The position numbers and the translations under genes are program-made. From contig UQIY01000012.1 in the NCBI GenBank assembly GCA_900541195.1, positions 1 through 46,267 of the forward strand: 46,267 bases of DNA, read 5' to 3'. Position 1 is the stretch's first letter; every line of letters begins with the position of its first letter. Positions 8,707 through 15,875 of the stretch are shown here, piece after piece. Below the pieces are notes generated by a model. It worked only from the letters and a program-made list of their open reading frames with translations, was not told where the DNA came from and ran no database searches. Source of the DNA: an uncultured Collinsella sp. (GTDB taxonomy: Bacteria; Actinomycetota; Coriobacteriia; Coriobacteriales; Coriobacteriaceae).

Positions 8707-10547
8707 TGACCGATCTTGCATCCACCACACCACGATCGCTCGGTCGCGATCCGATGGTCGGCCTGCGCCTGGCACGCGTCGACGGGTTTGAGCCGGCCGT
8801 CGCCCTGGGCACGGACGAGCTTCCCGCCTACCTGCGCCGTTTTACGATGCTGTTTGCCGACGATGCCACTATGCGCCGCGGCGGTATCGGCCGTGTGACG
8901 CGTGCCGTCAACGCGCAGGGCGAGGCCGTGGCGCTCAAGCAGCTCATCTTGCCAGCGCGCGACGAATTTGATGACGATGTCGCCCACGAAGCGCTGGTCA
9001 CCAAGTTCAAGGCGGCGTTTCGCGAGGAATATGAATGTCATCGTGCCCTTTCGGGCCTTAAGGGCTTTCCCCGCTTATACGGGTGGGGCGAGGTTGACGG
9101 CGTGCCCGCGATTGTCATGGAGTGGGTCGAGGGCGAGACGCTCGCTCGCCTGCGCCCGCGCCTCGCCGTGGACGATGCCGGGCGTCTGTCGCCGCTCGTG
9201 GCGGCGCGCCTGGGTCGCGACCTGTTCGATCTGCTCTGCCGCATGAGCTTGGTAGGCGAGGGGTTCGTCCATCGCGATATCTCGCCCGCTAATATTATGG
9301 TGCGCACGGCGCGCCTGCCGCTCGACCGACAGCTTGCCGAAGGCACCTTCGACCTGTGCTTGATCGACTTTGGCTCGTCGCTGGCGCTCGAGCCCGCCTC
9401 TGCGGTGGCCGGCACCGGCGGCAAGGCGTCGTTTACCGAGCGCTATGCCACGTTGCGCCGTGCGACGGTGGCCTACGCCCCGCCCGAGATGCTCACCGAC
9501 GATATTCCCGACCTGCGCGCTTTGCGTATGTCGCCGGCGATTGACGTCTATGCCGCGGCAAGCACGGTTTACGAGCTCATTGCCGGCGTCGCGCCATACG
9601 AAGCCGCGCCGAGCACTTCGGGCACCTCGGGTTCGCGCAAAAAGACGCGCGACATCGCGAGCCCCTACCGTCTCAAGATGGACACGCGGCCCGACTATCC
9701 CATTGGTGCCCATGCGCCCGGTTGTGATTTGACTCAGCTGCTTCGTCGTGAGCCCGATGTGGCGCTCGCCGCGGCCGAGCAGGCCCAGCAGCTAGGGCTT
9801 GAGCCGGATTCCGAAGAGCTACGCGATGCGCTGGCGTTTGTCGATGCCCAGCTGTTCGACGTGGTGATGGCCTGTCTGTCCAGCCATCAAAAAGATCGTC
9901 CCGAGCCGGCGGCGGTCGAGGCGGCGCTCTCGGCGTTTTGTGACCACTATGCGCAAAATGTCGGTCGTTCGCTCCGCGGCGAGCCGCTCACGCCGTGCCC
10001 CATGGATGCGTCCGGCCGCGCGGTTCGTCGCACGGCGATGATTGGTGCGGCGGTCGTTTGCAGCGTGGTTTGGGCTGTGGTCGTGGTTTCGGCCGCGCTG
10101 CTGGCGTCGGGCGCCCGCGTGACGGCGACTTTGGGATCGCTCGTGTGGTCTGGGTCGCTACCGGGTATTATTGCCGCACTGGCGTTGGCACTGCCAGGCA
10201 TAGCCGGCGTTGTCACGGGGGCATTTGCGCGCAATCGGCGCTCGGGGTTCCTGCAGGGTGTGCTTGCGCTTTCTGCCTGCGAGGTTCCGGTGTTGGTTGT
10301 GGCTGCATGTAGCGTATTTTCCCAACGCGCCGTGATGGGCGGCCTTGTTGCCGCTCTGGTTGCAACCTATACGCTTACGTGGTTTTTGCTTGCGATGGGC
10401 TTTGCCTTTGAACTTCCCGTTTCGGCACCGCGACGCACAAAAGCCCAGATGGCGACTCCGCTTGCCGGTGGAGCCGCAGCTGCCCGTACTTTTGGCGGAC
10501 CTGTCGAAGTATCGTCCGATTCTATTTCTACGACCAAGGAGGCCTAG
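8703..10547 (+). CDS. Membrane serine/threonine protein kinase (second locus)
   Basis: The 614-residue product has a divergent Hanks-type kinase domain: a glycine loop GGIGRV near 60-65, Lys79 in VALKQ, catalytic HRDISPANIM at 190-199 and IDFGSS at 221-226. A long insert separates HRD from DFG, and the activation segment contains YAPPEML. After residue about 430 follow roughly four hydrophobic helices (for example VVCSVVWAVVVVSAALLAS), then a short cytoplasmic tail. The start overlaps the preceding gene by four bases; a second ATG follows immediately. The FHA protein gene begins three bases after its stop, so kinase and phosphothreonine reader are co-expressed. The phosphorylated targets are unknown. 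Confidence 0.9.
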   Translation: MMTDLASTTPRSLGRDPMVGLRLARVDGFEPAVALGTDELPAYLRRFTMLFADDATMRRGGIGRVTRAVNAQGEAVALKQLILPARDEFDDDVAHEALVTKFKAAFREEYECHRALSGLKGFPRLYGWGEVDGVPAIVMEWVEGETLARLRPRLAVDDAGRLSPLVAARLGRDLFDLLCRMSLVGEGFVHRDISPANIMVRTARLPLDRQLAEGTFDLCLIDFGSSLALEPASAVAGTGGKASFTERYATLRRATVAYAPPEMLTDDIPDLRALRMSPAIDVYAAASTVYELIAGVAPYEAAPSTSGTSGSRKKTRDIASPYRLKMDTRPDYPIGAHAPGCDLTQLLRREPDVALAAAEQAQQLGLEPDSEELRDALAFVDAQLFDVVMACLSSHQKDRPEPAAVEAALSAFCDHYAQNVGRSLRGEPLTPCPMDASGRAVRRTAMIGAAVVCSVVWAVVVVSAALLASGARVTATLGSLVWSGSLPGIIAALALALPGIAGVVTGAFARNRRSGFLQGVLALSACEVPVLVVAACSVFSQRAVMGGLVAALVATYTLTWFLLAMGFAFELPVSAPRRTKAQMATPLAGGAAAARTFGGPVEVSSDSISTTKEA

Positions 10548-10550
10548 GTC

Positions 10551-11489
10551 ATGGCATCTCAAGTTGAGCTCACCCCATGCGGGGCCATGTTTGACATCTT
10601 TAAGCGCGCGGCGCATCTGAGCCATATCGAGCTGTGCGGCTTGGTGCTTTCGTCCCGTCCGCTCGCCGACGGCCGCAGCCCGCAGAGCCGAGCCGCCGAT
10701 CGCTCTTGGGTTTCCCGCTTTATCGTTCGCGCGCCGGTCGGCACGCTTCAGCAGCGCTACTTTGCCGAATACGGTACCTCGGCTGCGCGTATTATGTCGC
10801 AACTGGCCCTGCGCCAGCGAAATCCCATGGACTCCACGGCAGTGATCAATATGGTGTGCGGTCCTGCAGGTGAACCGATGGTACGCGCGCTCGAAGAGTG
10901 CCACCAGGACACGAATCTCTATCGCAACGCGCTCGATCGCCTGTCCCAGGCGGCAGAACTCATGCCTGCCGAGCGCGCCGAGGCCGTGCTGGTGCTGTTT
11001 GTCGCCGTCGGCTGTTCGGCGGATGTGCGGTCCTCGGTGAACTATGCCATCGACTACGCGCACGCGACCTGTGGCGGAGGCACCTCCACGCCGCGCTCGC
11101 TTGGCATGTCGATGACCGCGGGCGAACGCGAACCCGCCCCGGCGCACCCCTTGGGCTTGCTGCGCGTGCAAAACAGTTTTGTCGTGAGCGCCCCGCGCTG
11201 GATTCAGCCGAGTGAGCAGGGTGTTGAGATTGGCGCGCTGGCCACTGGTGAGGGCGATATTACCGACGTCGGCGACGATGTCTCGGCCCGCCATGCCCAT
11301 ATCTGGTGCGATGCTCAAAATATCTGGCACGTCGAGGACTTGTCGTCCACCAACGGAACCGTGGTGGTAAACGGGGCCACGCGCGTTTGCATTCAGGTCG
11401 AGCCCGGCCGTTCCGCCCAGCTCAATCCCGGCGACGAGCTCAAGCTCGGCGAATCCACTACCTACGCCATTCTCTTCGGTGCCCTCTAG
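10551..11489 (+). CDS. FHA domain protein
   Basis: The 312-residue protein has an N-terminal helical region of about 190 residues that I do not recognise, a short linker, and a C-terminal FHA domain (about 205-312). Key FHA features are GVEIGALATGEGDI, SARHAHIWC (Ser and His of the phosphothreonine pocket) and DLSSTNGTVVVNG. It directly follows the kinase with AAGGAGG upstream and is presumably its phosphorylation-dependent partner. The last 143 codons and the bases just after the stop are repeated, in diverged form, at 17805-18342, beyond the AT-rich island. Confidence 0.88.
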   Translation: MASQVELTPCGAMFDIFKRAAHLSHIELCGLVLSSRPLADGRSPQSRAADRSWVSRFIVRAPVGTLQQRYFAEYGTSAARIMSQLALRQRNPMDSTAVINMVCGPAGEPMVRALEECHQDTNLYRNALDRLSQAAELMPAERAEAVLVLFVAVGCSADVRSSVNYAIDYAHATCGGGTSTPRSLGMSMTAGEREPAPAHPLGLLRVQNSFVVSAPRWIQPSEQGVEIGALATGEGDITDVGDDVSARHAHIWCDAQNIWHVEDLSSTNGTVVVNGATRVCIQVEPGRSAQLNPGDELKLGESTTYAILFGAL

Positions 11490-11608
11490 CCGGCAGTTAG
11501 GGGCGTTCCTTTTCTGCCGGCACTTGGGGGCACTTCTCTGCGCGCCAGAGCCGGTCGCCTGGGGATGGAGAGGCTATTTTGGCCCTTGGCGGTCAGTCGG
11601 GGCGAAAC
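11061..11608 (+). repeat. Island-flanking direct repeat, left copy (FHA gene 3' end)
   Basis: From 11061 to 11608 the sequence aligns throughout with 17805-18342, covering the FHA domain coding region, its stop and about 120 bases of downstream sequence. Differences are scattered, many at third codon positions, with a nine-base in-frame length difference at the GDITDVGDDVS segment. The two copies frame the AT-rich peptide island. Confidence 0.85.
11489..11521 (+). repeat. REP-like palindromic intergenic element
   Basis: GCCGGCA (11489-11495) pairs with TGCCGGC (11515-11521) around a loop containing GGGGCGTTCCTTTT. Related units occur at 18224-18256 and 31427-31457, each with a GGGACGTTCCTTT-like core, showing a dispersed family. 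Confidence 0.6.
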
Positions 11609-11611
11609 TAG

Positions 11612-12753
11612 AAGATCTTTCCGATTCGCGGCTGTTCATGCTTGTAGAGCATCTAAAACAATAGGATGTTATTCTGGAATATGCCGGGTGCGTGAACTTG
11701 CCTGTCTTAGCCTTAAAAAGGTATAGGGGAGTTTGGCTCAGGGGTTCCGTCTTGTTCTTCAGCGCAGTATTGTGGGACAGATTTGCTGAGATTGGCGCCT
11801 TACACCGCAGAGCGCACGGAAGGCTCTCGATTTGTGTTCTGGCCCCAGAATACAGGGCCTGATACTTACCAACTGTGGCATGGATGTAACATCTGTAGAA
11901 ATCAACCCTTTTGTTGTCGACCTTTGTAAGAAGAACACTGCCATCAACTCTTTGGATGACGAAACTAGGGTGCTTGAGGGGAGCCTTTACTCCCCTCTGT
12001 GAGATGACTCATGTTTTTCGCTTGTCGTTGTGAATCCTCCGTTACTGCCGATTCCGGATGAGATTCCTTATCCCTTCGTTGGGGATGGGGGACAATCGGG
12101 TCTGGATATAACACTTCATATTCTTAAGGGTGGCGATACGCATTTAGAGGAAAACACTAAATACTGCTAATAGGGGTGACGACGATGGCGTAGGGGCGAC
12201 CCACGATGCTCGCATCAATACGTCGGCTACTTGGGGAATCAGGTCTAGATGCATGTATGATGATACTGTGCAGCTATTCAATTAGTCCGCGTTCCGAATG
12301 GGTGCGGGGTATGGCGGCGACGTCGTATGCTTTTGCCCTGGCGCGATACTCAGGTATTTCTGAGGCGGTTGACGAAGTTTATACGCGCTATGCCGCGCAA
12401 GGCGTCCGGAAGTTTGCACATCTACATTACGGGCTTAGGTTTCTTCAAGCGAGCAGGCTGGTTGCGTTATTATGAGCGATTTTTCTAGCCTAGGCGACAA
12501 AAGGCAAAGGATTTGGTGGGTGTAAAACGAGGTCGTTTGCGGGCGGACGCTCCAATCTATTGTGGCAATCGGGCGGTTGAAAAAGATATTTCAATCGCCC
12601 GATTGCCAGATTCGTCGGAGGAGATGTCCGATTCCGACTCTCTTGTAGGAAGAGCTTGAGACCGTATTGGCCCAAGGCAATCTTAAAGCAGTCTCATTGG
12701 CAAATCTTCGCTCCTGTTGTGTTGAGGTGTAAGGTATCAGTGATTGATGTTTT
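11612..12753. other. Island left part without convincing genes
   Basis: This stretch of more than 1.1 kb is more AT-rich than the flanking chromosome and holds only short open frames without Shine-Dalgarno sequences. One is a 40-residue frame at 11880-12002 ending in an 8-base hairpin (11976-11983 with 11990-11997). Another is an 89-codon frame at 12206-12475 whose product ends YGLRFLQASRLVALL and could be a gene remnant. The appearance is that of decayed coding sequence. A strong hairpin at 12563-12608 precedes the ABC transporter. Confidence 0.45.
12563..12608 (+). repeat. Near-perfect 20-bp stem-loop upstream of ABC transporter
   Basis: Bases 12563-12582 pair with 12589-12608 over 20 positions with a single G-T wobble and a six-base loop. 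No T-tract follows on the plus strand, so it is not a standard terminator. It may be an mRNA-stabilising or attenuating element in the leader of the ABC gene, or the footprint of a small palindromic transposable element. Confidence 0.7.
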
Positions 12754-14406
12754 GTGGCGGGTAGATTGGGGCCTTCCTTGATTCGATGCGTTCTCTCGAG
12801 GTTCATCAGAGCAAAAGGGGCTTTCGTCTTCATTGCTATCACGGTGATTGGAACCGCTCTCTCCTATGCCATGCCATACGTGAACGGAAAATTTTTAGAT
12901 TTTCTTCTCGGTAACCGCAGCGAAAGAGACGCCGCACTCTTCGCACTCCTGGTTGCGTCAATAGGAGTTTTCTCCACCCTCTTTACTTATTTTGCAGGAA
13001 CACTTTCCATTCGCATAAGCACGAGACTTTCCTTTGATCTTCTCAGGGAGGCCGTCTTGCGTTTTGAAAGAGACGATTACTTGGTGAGTCGGACCATCGA
13101 TCCAGCCTATACAACGCAACGGATTATTTCCGACTCCAGCGTGGTCTCATCCTTCGTTTTGGCGAATTTCATCAGTGCGCCGCTGTCCATTGTAGCTATT
13201 CCCATCGTATTGCTTATCATATGGTCAATTGATTCAACTCTCGCGGTGTTTTCCATCATTCTCCTCATCGTGTATTTCTGTGTAATTACTGGGTTGAGGA
13301 AACTTTTGTATAGGGTCACGTATGAGAAGAAAGAGGCGGACAGCGCCTTTTACGCCGCAATTGCATCGCAGCTTAATCAGATTCTCAACATTCAACTGGC
13401 ATCTTCGTACGGCAAGAGCGAACAAGCGCTCGACGCTGGGTTTAAGAGCTATTTTCCCAAAGTTTTGCGCTCCGGAAAGCTATCATATTCTCTGACATCG
13501 CTCGATGGTCTTTTCGCAGCGTTGTTTCAAGCGGTGATACTTGTTGTTTCCGGAGTACGAATCATTAACGGAACTATGTCAATAGGCGAGTACACTATCA
13601 TCGGTACATACTTCGCGGTTCTCTTTAAGACTTTGAAAAGTATGATGTCATTGTTCAAATCCTATCAAGATGCCAAAGCATCATGGGATAGGACGGCTAT
13701 CGCGACGAGAGAAAAGGAGAGATCGGGGTGGAATCGGACCGATTTAGCTAAACTCGATGAAATAAATGACATTTCGGTATCTGATTTGGAATTCTCGGTT
13801 GCCCTTCCAGACGGATCTGTCCGAGAGGTCCTCGGCGGGTTTTCTTTCAAGTTTTCCGGTCCTGGTACATATTGCATAGTTGGGGAAAACGGAAGAGGCA
13901 AGACGTCACTTCTTTACTTGATGCTCGGGCTATACTCATCGAAAGGCAAAGTAAAATACAACGGCGTGCCAATCGAAGAATGCGACTTGGATTACATACG
14001 TGCGAGAGAGATATCGTGCTGCCCACAGTCGTGCTTCGCGCCGGACGAAACGGTGAAAGAGCTGTTAGAGTATTTCGACACGCCCTTTTCTTCCTATCAC
14101 CGGGGTGTAGATGGCCTACTTTCGCTGGAAAACAGCGTGAAGGAGTTGCTCGGGAAACGTTGCTCCGCGCTTTCGGGCGGTGAGCTGCGCCGAGTGTACT
14201 TATGGTCGGCGATTTCACGCAAGTCGTCAGTTTTGGTACTCGACGAGCCCACGACTGGGTTAGACGCTGTAAGCCGCGCCGAGCTTGCGGCCTATGTTAA
14301 GCGCAACAAGCAAAGCCAGCTGATCATCGTTGTCTCTCACGATGACGAGATGGTCGGCGCGGTAGAAGGGGTAGTGGATTTAGGCAGCATGTACCAGGGT
14401 AAATGA
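12754..14406 (+). CDS. ABC transporter, fused permease and ATPase (peptide exporter type)
   Basis: The 550-residue half-transporter has a transmembrane domain of about six helices (residues 22-300) and a C-terminal nucleotide-binding domain: Walker A GENGRGKT (377-384), Q-loop CCPQ (to 425), signature LSGGE (473-477), Walker B VLVLDEP (493-499) and switch His529. There is no N-terminal C39 peptidase domain. The start codon is uncertain: GTG at 12754 is the longest, with a TTG about eight codons later as an alternative; neither has a clear Shine-Dalgarno. It is convergent with the radical SAM/precursor operon in the same AT-rich island, so the likely cargo is the modified cysteine-rich peptides, with the protein acting as a homodimer in the membrane. 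Codon use is less GC-rich than in flanking genes, suggesting horizontal acquisition. Confidence 0.88.
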   Translation: MAGRLGPSLIRCVLSRFIRAKGAFVFIAITVIGTALSYAMPYVNGKFLDFLLGNRSERDAALFALLVASIGVFSTLFTYFAGTLSIRISTRLSFDLLREAVLRFERDDYLVSRTIDPAYTTQRIISDSSVVSSFVLANFISAPLSIVAIPIVLLIIWSIDSTLAVFSIILLIVYFCVITGLRKLLYRVTYEKKEADSAFYAAIASQLNQILNIQLASSYGKSEQALDAGFKSYFPKVLRSGKLSYSLTSLDGLFAALFQAVILVVSGVRIINGTMSIGEYTIIGTYFAVLFKTLKSMMSLFKSYQDAKASWDRTAIATREKERSGWNRTDLAKLDEINDISVSDLEFSVALPDGSVREVLGGFSFKFSGPGTYCIVGENGRGKTSLLYLMLGLYSSKGKVKYNGVPIEECDLDYIRAREISCCPQSCFAPDETVKELLEYFDTPFSSYHRGVDGLLSLENSVKELLGKRCSALSGGELRRVYLWSAISRKSSVLVLDEPTTGLDAVSRAELAAYVKRNKQSQLIIVVSHDDEMVGAVEGVVDLGSMYQGK

Positions 14407-14997
14407 TGACAAGTGTAGTGCTACCCAACTGGCAGAGATAACAAAAAGGCGATGCAGATGCACATAGCATTCAGGCGGTTCGGACTCGGTGCCTTCACGC
14501 CATCGCAACGCTTTCAGATATGGTTCTCGTTCTCTTACTAAAGGAGACTTTAGTCTACGTCATCTTGTCGAGACAGAGGTGAAGCGAAGTGTTGTCGCGA
14601 CGTATCTTATTCCAGGTGGCTCAGTATCAGCGTGAGAATCGCACCAAAGTGTACTTACGATTCTCGTGTCCCACGGACAACATGGGCTGAGCATTGAGGT
14701 TCCACCCTTTGCTGCAACTACACGGGGTTGGACGGCAATGAATATGCCGGGCCGCATACCACGCGCAGCGGGGGTCCATGTCCCAGTATGTTGCCTACAG
14801 CAGCCTCGATGTCCACGCACACATCATCTCTGCCTTCGCGTTCAATCCATTTGCCGGAGAGTGCGAGGGTTGCCAGGCCGTAGAATTCGAGCCGAACAAA
14901 TGAAATGCGGTATCAGCGCATAGGATTAAACTGACGATTGCTTTGCACTGAGAATACGCTTGGAAAGCCGCTATGGGTGGCGGCCCGGGTTAAATAG
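14407..14997. other. Convergent intergenic region with possible decayed gene
   Basis: Between the ABC gene and the bidirectional terminator there is no gene with a start and ribosome site. On the minus strand 14718-14912 is an open frame of 65 codons without a start codon, whose product includes GKWIEREGRDDVCVDIEAAV. It reads like a protein fragment and stops at an in-frame TAG. Other plus-strand frames here look random. Confidence 0.35.
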
Positions 14998-15042
14998 AGA
15001 AGCCCGTCCGATCACTTTCATGTGGCGAACGGTCGGGCTTCT
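14998..15042 (-). terminator. Bidirectional terminator at end of peptide operon
   Basis: The 13-base arms at 14998-15010 and 15030-15042 (AGAAGCCCGTCCG against CGGTCGGGCTTCT) pair with one mismatch. In the minus direction it is followed by CTCTATTT, and it lies 65 bases beyond the last small gene of the precursor operon. It could also end transcripts from the left. Confidence 0.65.
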
Positions 15043-15106
15043 TATTCCACTTGCCAATGCTCGGCTCATATTGGAAGAAAGCTACGCTAATGTTTGCGTG
15101 ACACTC

Positions 15107-15214
15107 CTATTTTCTCCGAAGAAAGAGTCGGATAATGAAGAATAGAATTAAAAAAGGTGCCAGATATAACGCAAGTATAAAGGCTAATCCAACGAGACCT
15201 TGCAATAATGGCAT
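15107..15214 (-). CDS. 35-residue single-helix membrane peptide (possible immunity protein)
   Basis: An ATG at 15214 with GGGAGGA five bases upstream opens a 35-codon frame. The product is almost entirely hydrophobic (MPLLQGLVGLAFILALYL, then a second run of Phe/Ile/Leu) and ends in the basic tail RLFLRRK, so the C-terminus should lie in the cytoplasm. It is the last gene of the leftward operon after the two cysteine-rich peptides and just before a terminator. Small basic-tailed membrane peptides next to bacteriocin genes are often immunity proteins; that role is inferred. A dedicated sensor or export helper is the alternative. Confidence 0.6.
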   Translation of the reverse strand: MPLLQGLVGLAFILALYLAPFLILFFIIRLFLRRK

Positions 15215-15292
15215 AATTCCTCCCAGACACGAGATTTTGGTATTTGTTCCCATCTTATTCTGAATTGGACCAAATAGTTCCTAGCCACAAAA

Positions 15293-15472
15293 CTACTCGT
15301 CAACTGGATCGCACCAATCTGCTGGCAAAACACAGCTTGATTCTTTATCGACATAGCACCAATCCGCAACAGGGCACTCGGCGATGTCGTAAAAATTGCA
15401 TATATCAACTCCAAGACAACAAGGCTCAACGGGAGGATGTTCATTTGAACCAACAGGATGGATATGCTTCAT
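15293..15472 (-). CDS. Cysteine-rich RiPP precursor peptide 2 (CX3D, ranthipeptide-like)
   Basis: The 59-residue peptide starts at an ATG at 15472 with GAGGAG six bases upstream. It begins MKHIHPVGSNEHPPVEP, a leader-like region, followed by a core with seven cysteines at 18, 19, 25, 33, 39, 47 and 54. Three occur as C-x3-D (C19-D23, C25-D29, C33-D37), the motif in which PapB-type radical SAM enzymes make cysteine-to-aspartate beta-carbon thioethers. It aligns well with the neighbouring 67-residue peptide: same MKHIHP start, then C-LG-DIC-YD-A-C, D-C and CV. Located 30 bases downstream of that gene and 80 bases upstream of the membrane peptide, in one operon with the radical SAM maturase. The product and its activity are predictions. 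Confidence 0.8.
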   Translation of the reverse strand: MKHIHPVGSNEHPPVEPCCLGVDICNFYDIAECPVADWCYVDKESSCVLPADWCDPVDE

Positions 15473-15502
15473 AACAGCTCCTCACCTTAATCCAATTAGA
15501 GA

Positions 15503-15706
15503 CTACGTTTGATCAATGCCACAGTGATCTACAACGCAGATGCTGCCGCCATCCATGTCATAGTCGCAGTAATCGTATGCACCACAGCCATCTGCTTTAT
15601 CATAAACAGTACAGATGTCAGTAATGCCCAAGAGGCAGTCAAAAGACATCGGCTTCACGCCTGCCTCGCCGCCACTTCCTGGATTAATCGGATGAATATG
15701 CTTCAC
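15503..15706 (-). CDS. Cysteine-rich RiPP precursor peptide 1 (CX3D, ranthipeptide-like)
   Basis: The 67-residue peptide starts at a GTG at 15706 with GGGAGG five bases upstream; a longer frame from 15754 is open but would add a sequence lacking this good ribosome site. It begins MKHIHPINPGSGGEAGVKPM and has six cysteines at 24, 32, 41, 47, 57 and 62, with C-x3-D motifs at C32-D36 and C41-D45 and further Cys/Asp pairs at shorter spacing. The core is rich in Asp, Gly and Tyr and poor in Lys. It is homologous to the peptide at 15293-15472 and lies downstream of the radical SAM/SPASM gene. Together they fit the ranthipeptide class of thioether RiPPs. The leader cleavage site is unknown. Confidence 0.8.
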   Translation of the reverse strand: MKHIHPINPGSGGEAGVKPMSFDCLLGITDICTVYDKADGCGAYDYCDYDMDGGSICVVDHCGIDQT

Positions 15707-15764
15707 GACTACCTCCCTTTGAGTGCAGAAAAACCTCAATATTGTGTATAACAAACCAAGATGT

Positions 15765-15848
15765 CTAGTTCACCATATTTCTAGAATGGTTTCGGCGAAT
15801 GTAGCAATAAGCTTCGCAGACGGTAATCAGAAGAACGAACACCTCCAC
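15765..15848 (-). CDS. Possible 27-residue hydrophobic peptide
   Basis: After the maturase stop the same frame reopens and encodes a hydrophobic run (VEVFVLLITVCEAYCYIRRN) with a basic tail, stopping at 15765. Candidate starts are GTG codons at 15848 or six bases later, but no good Shine-Dalgarno is present. It could be a second tiny membrane protein or chance. I keep it only because it sits inside the operon and has a membrane-helix pattern. Confidence 0.25.
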   Translation of the reverse strand: MEVFVLLITVCEAYCYIRRNHSRNMVN

Positions 15849-15875
15849 AATGGTGACAGCAATGCGCTGAACCGC

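Noticed and set aside
15184..15453. 89-codon minus-strand frame overlapping precursor 2
   Set aside because: It is out of frame with the MKHIHP peptide, has no ribosome site and no recognisable composition, whereas the overlapping 59-residue peptide has a homologue next to it.
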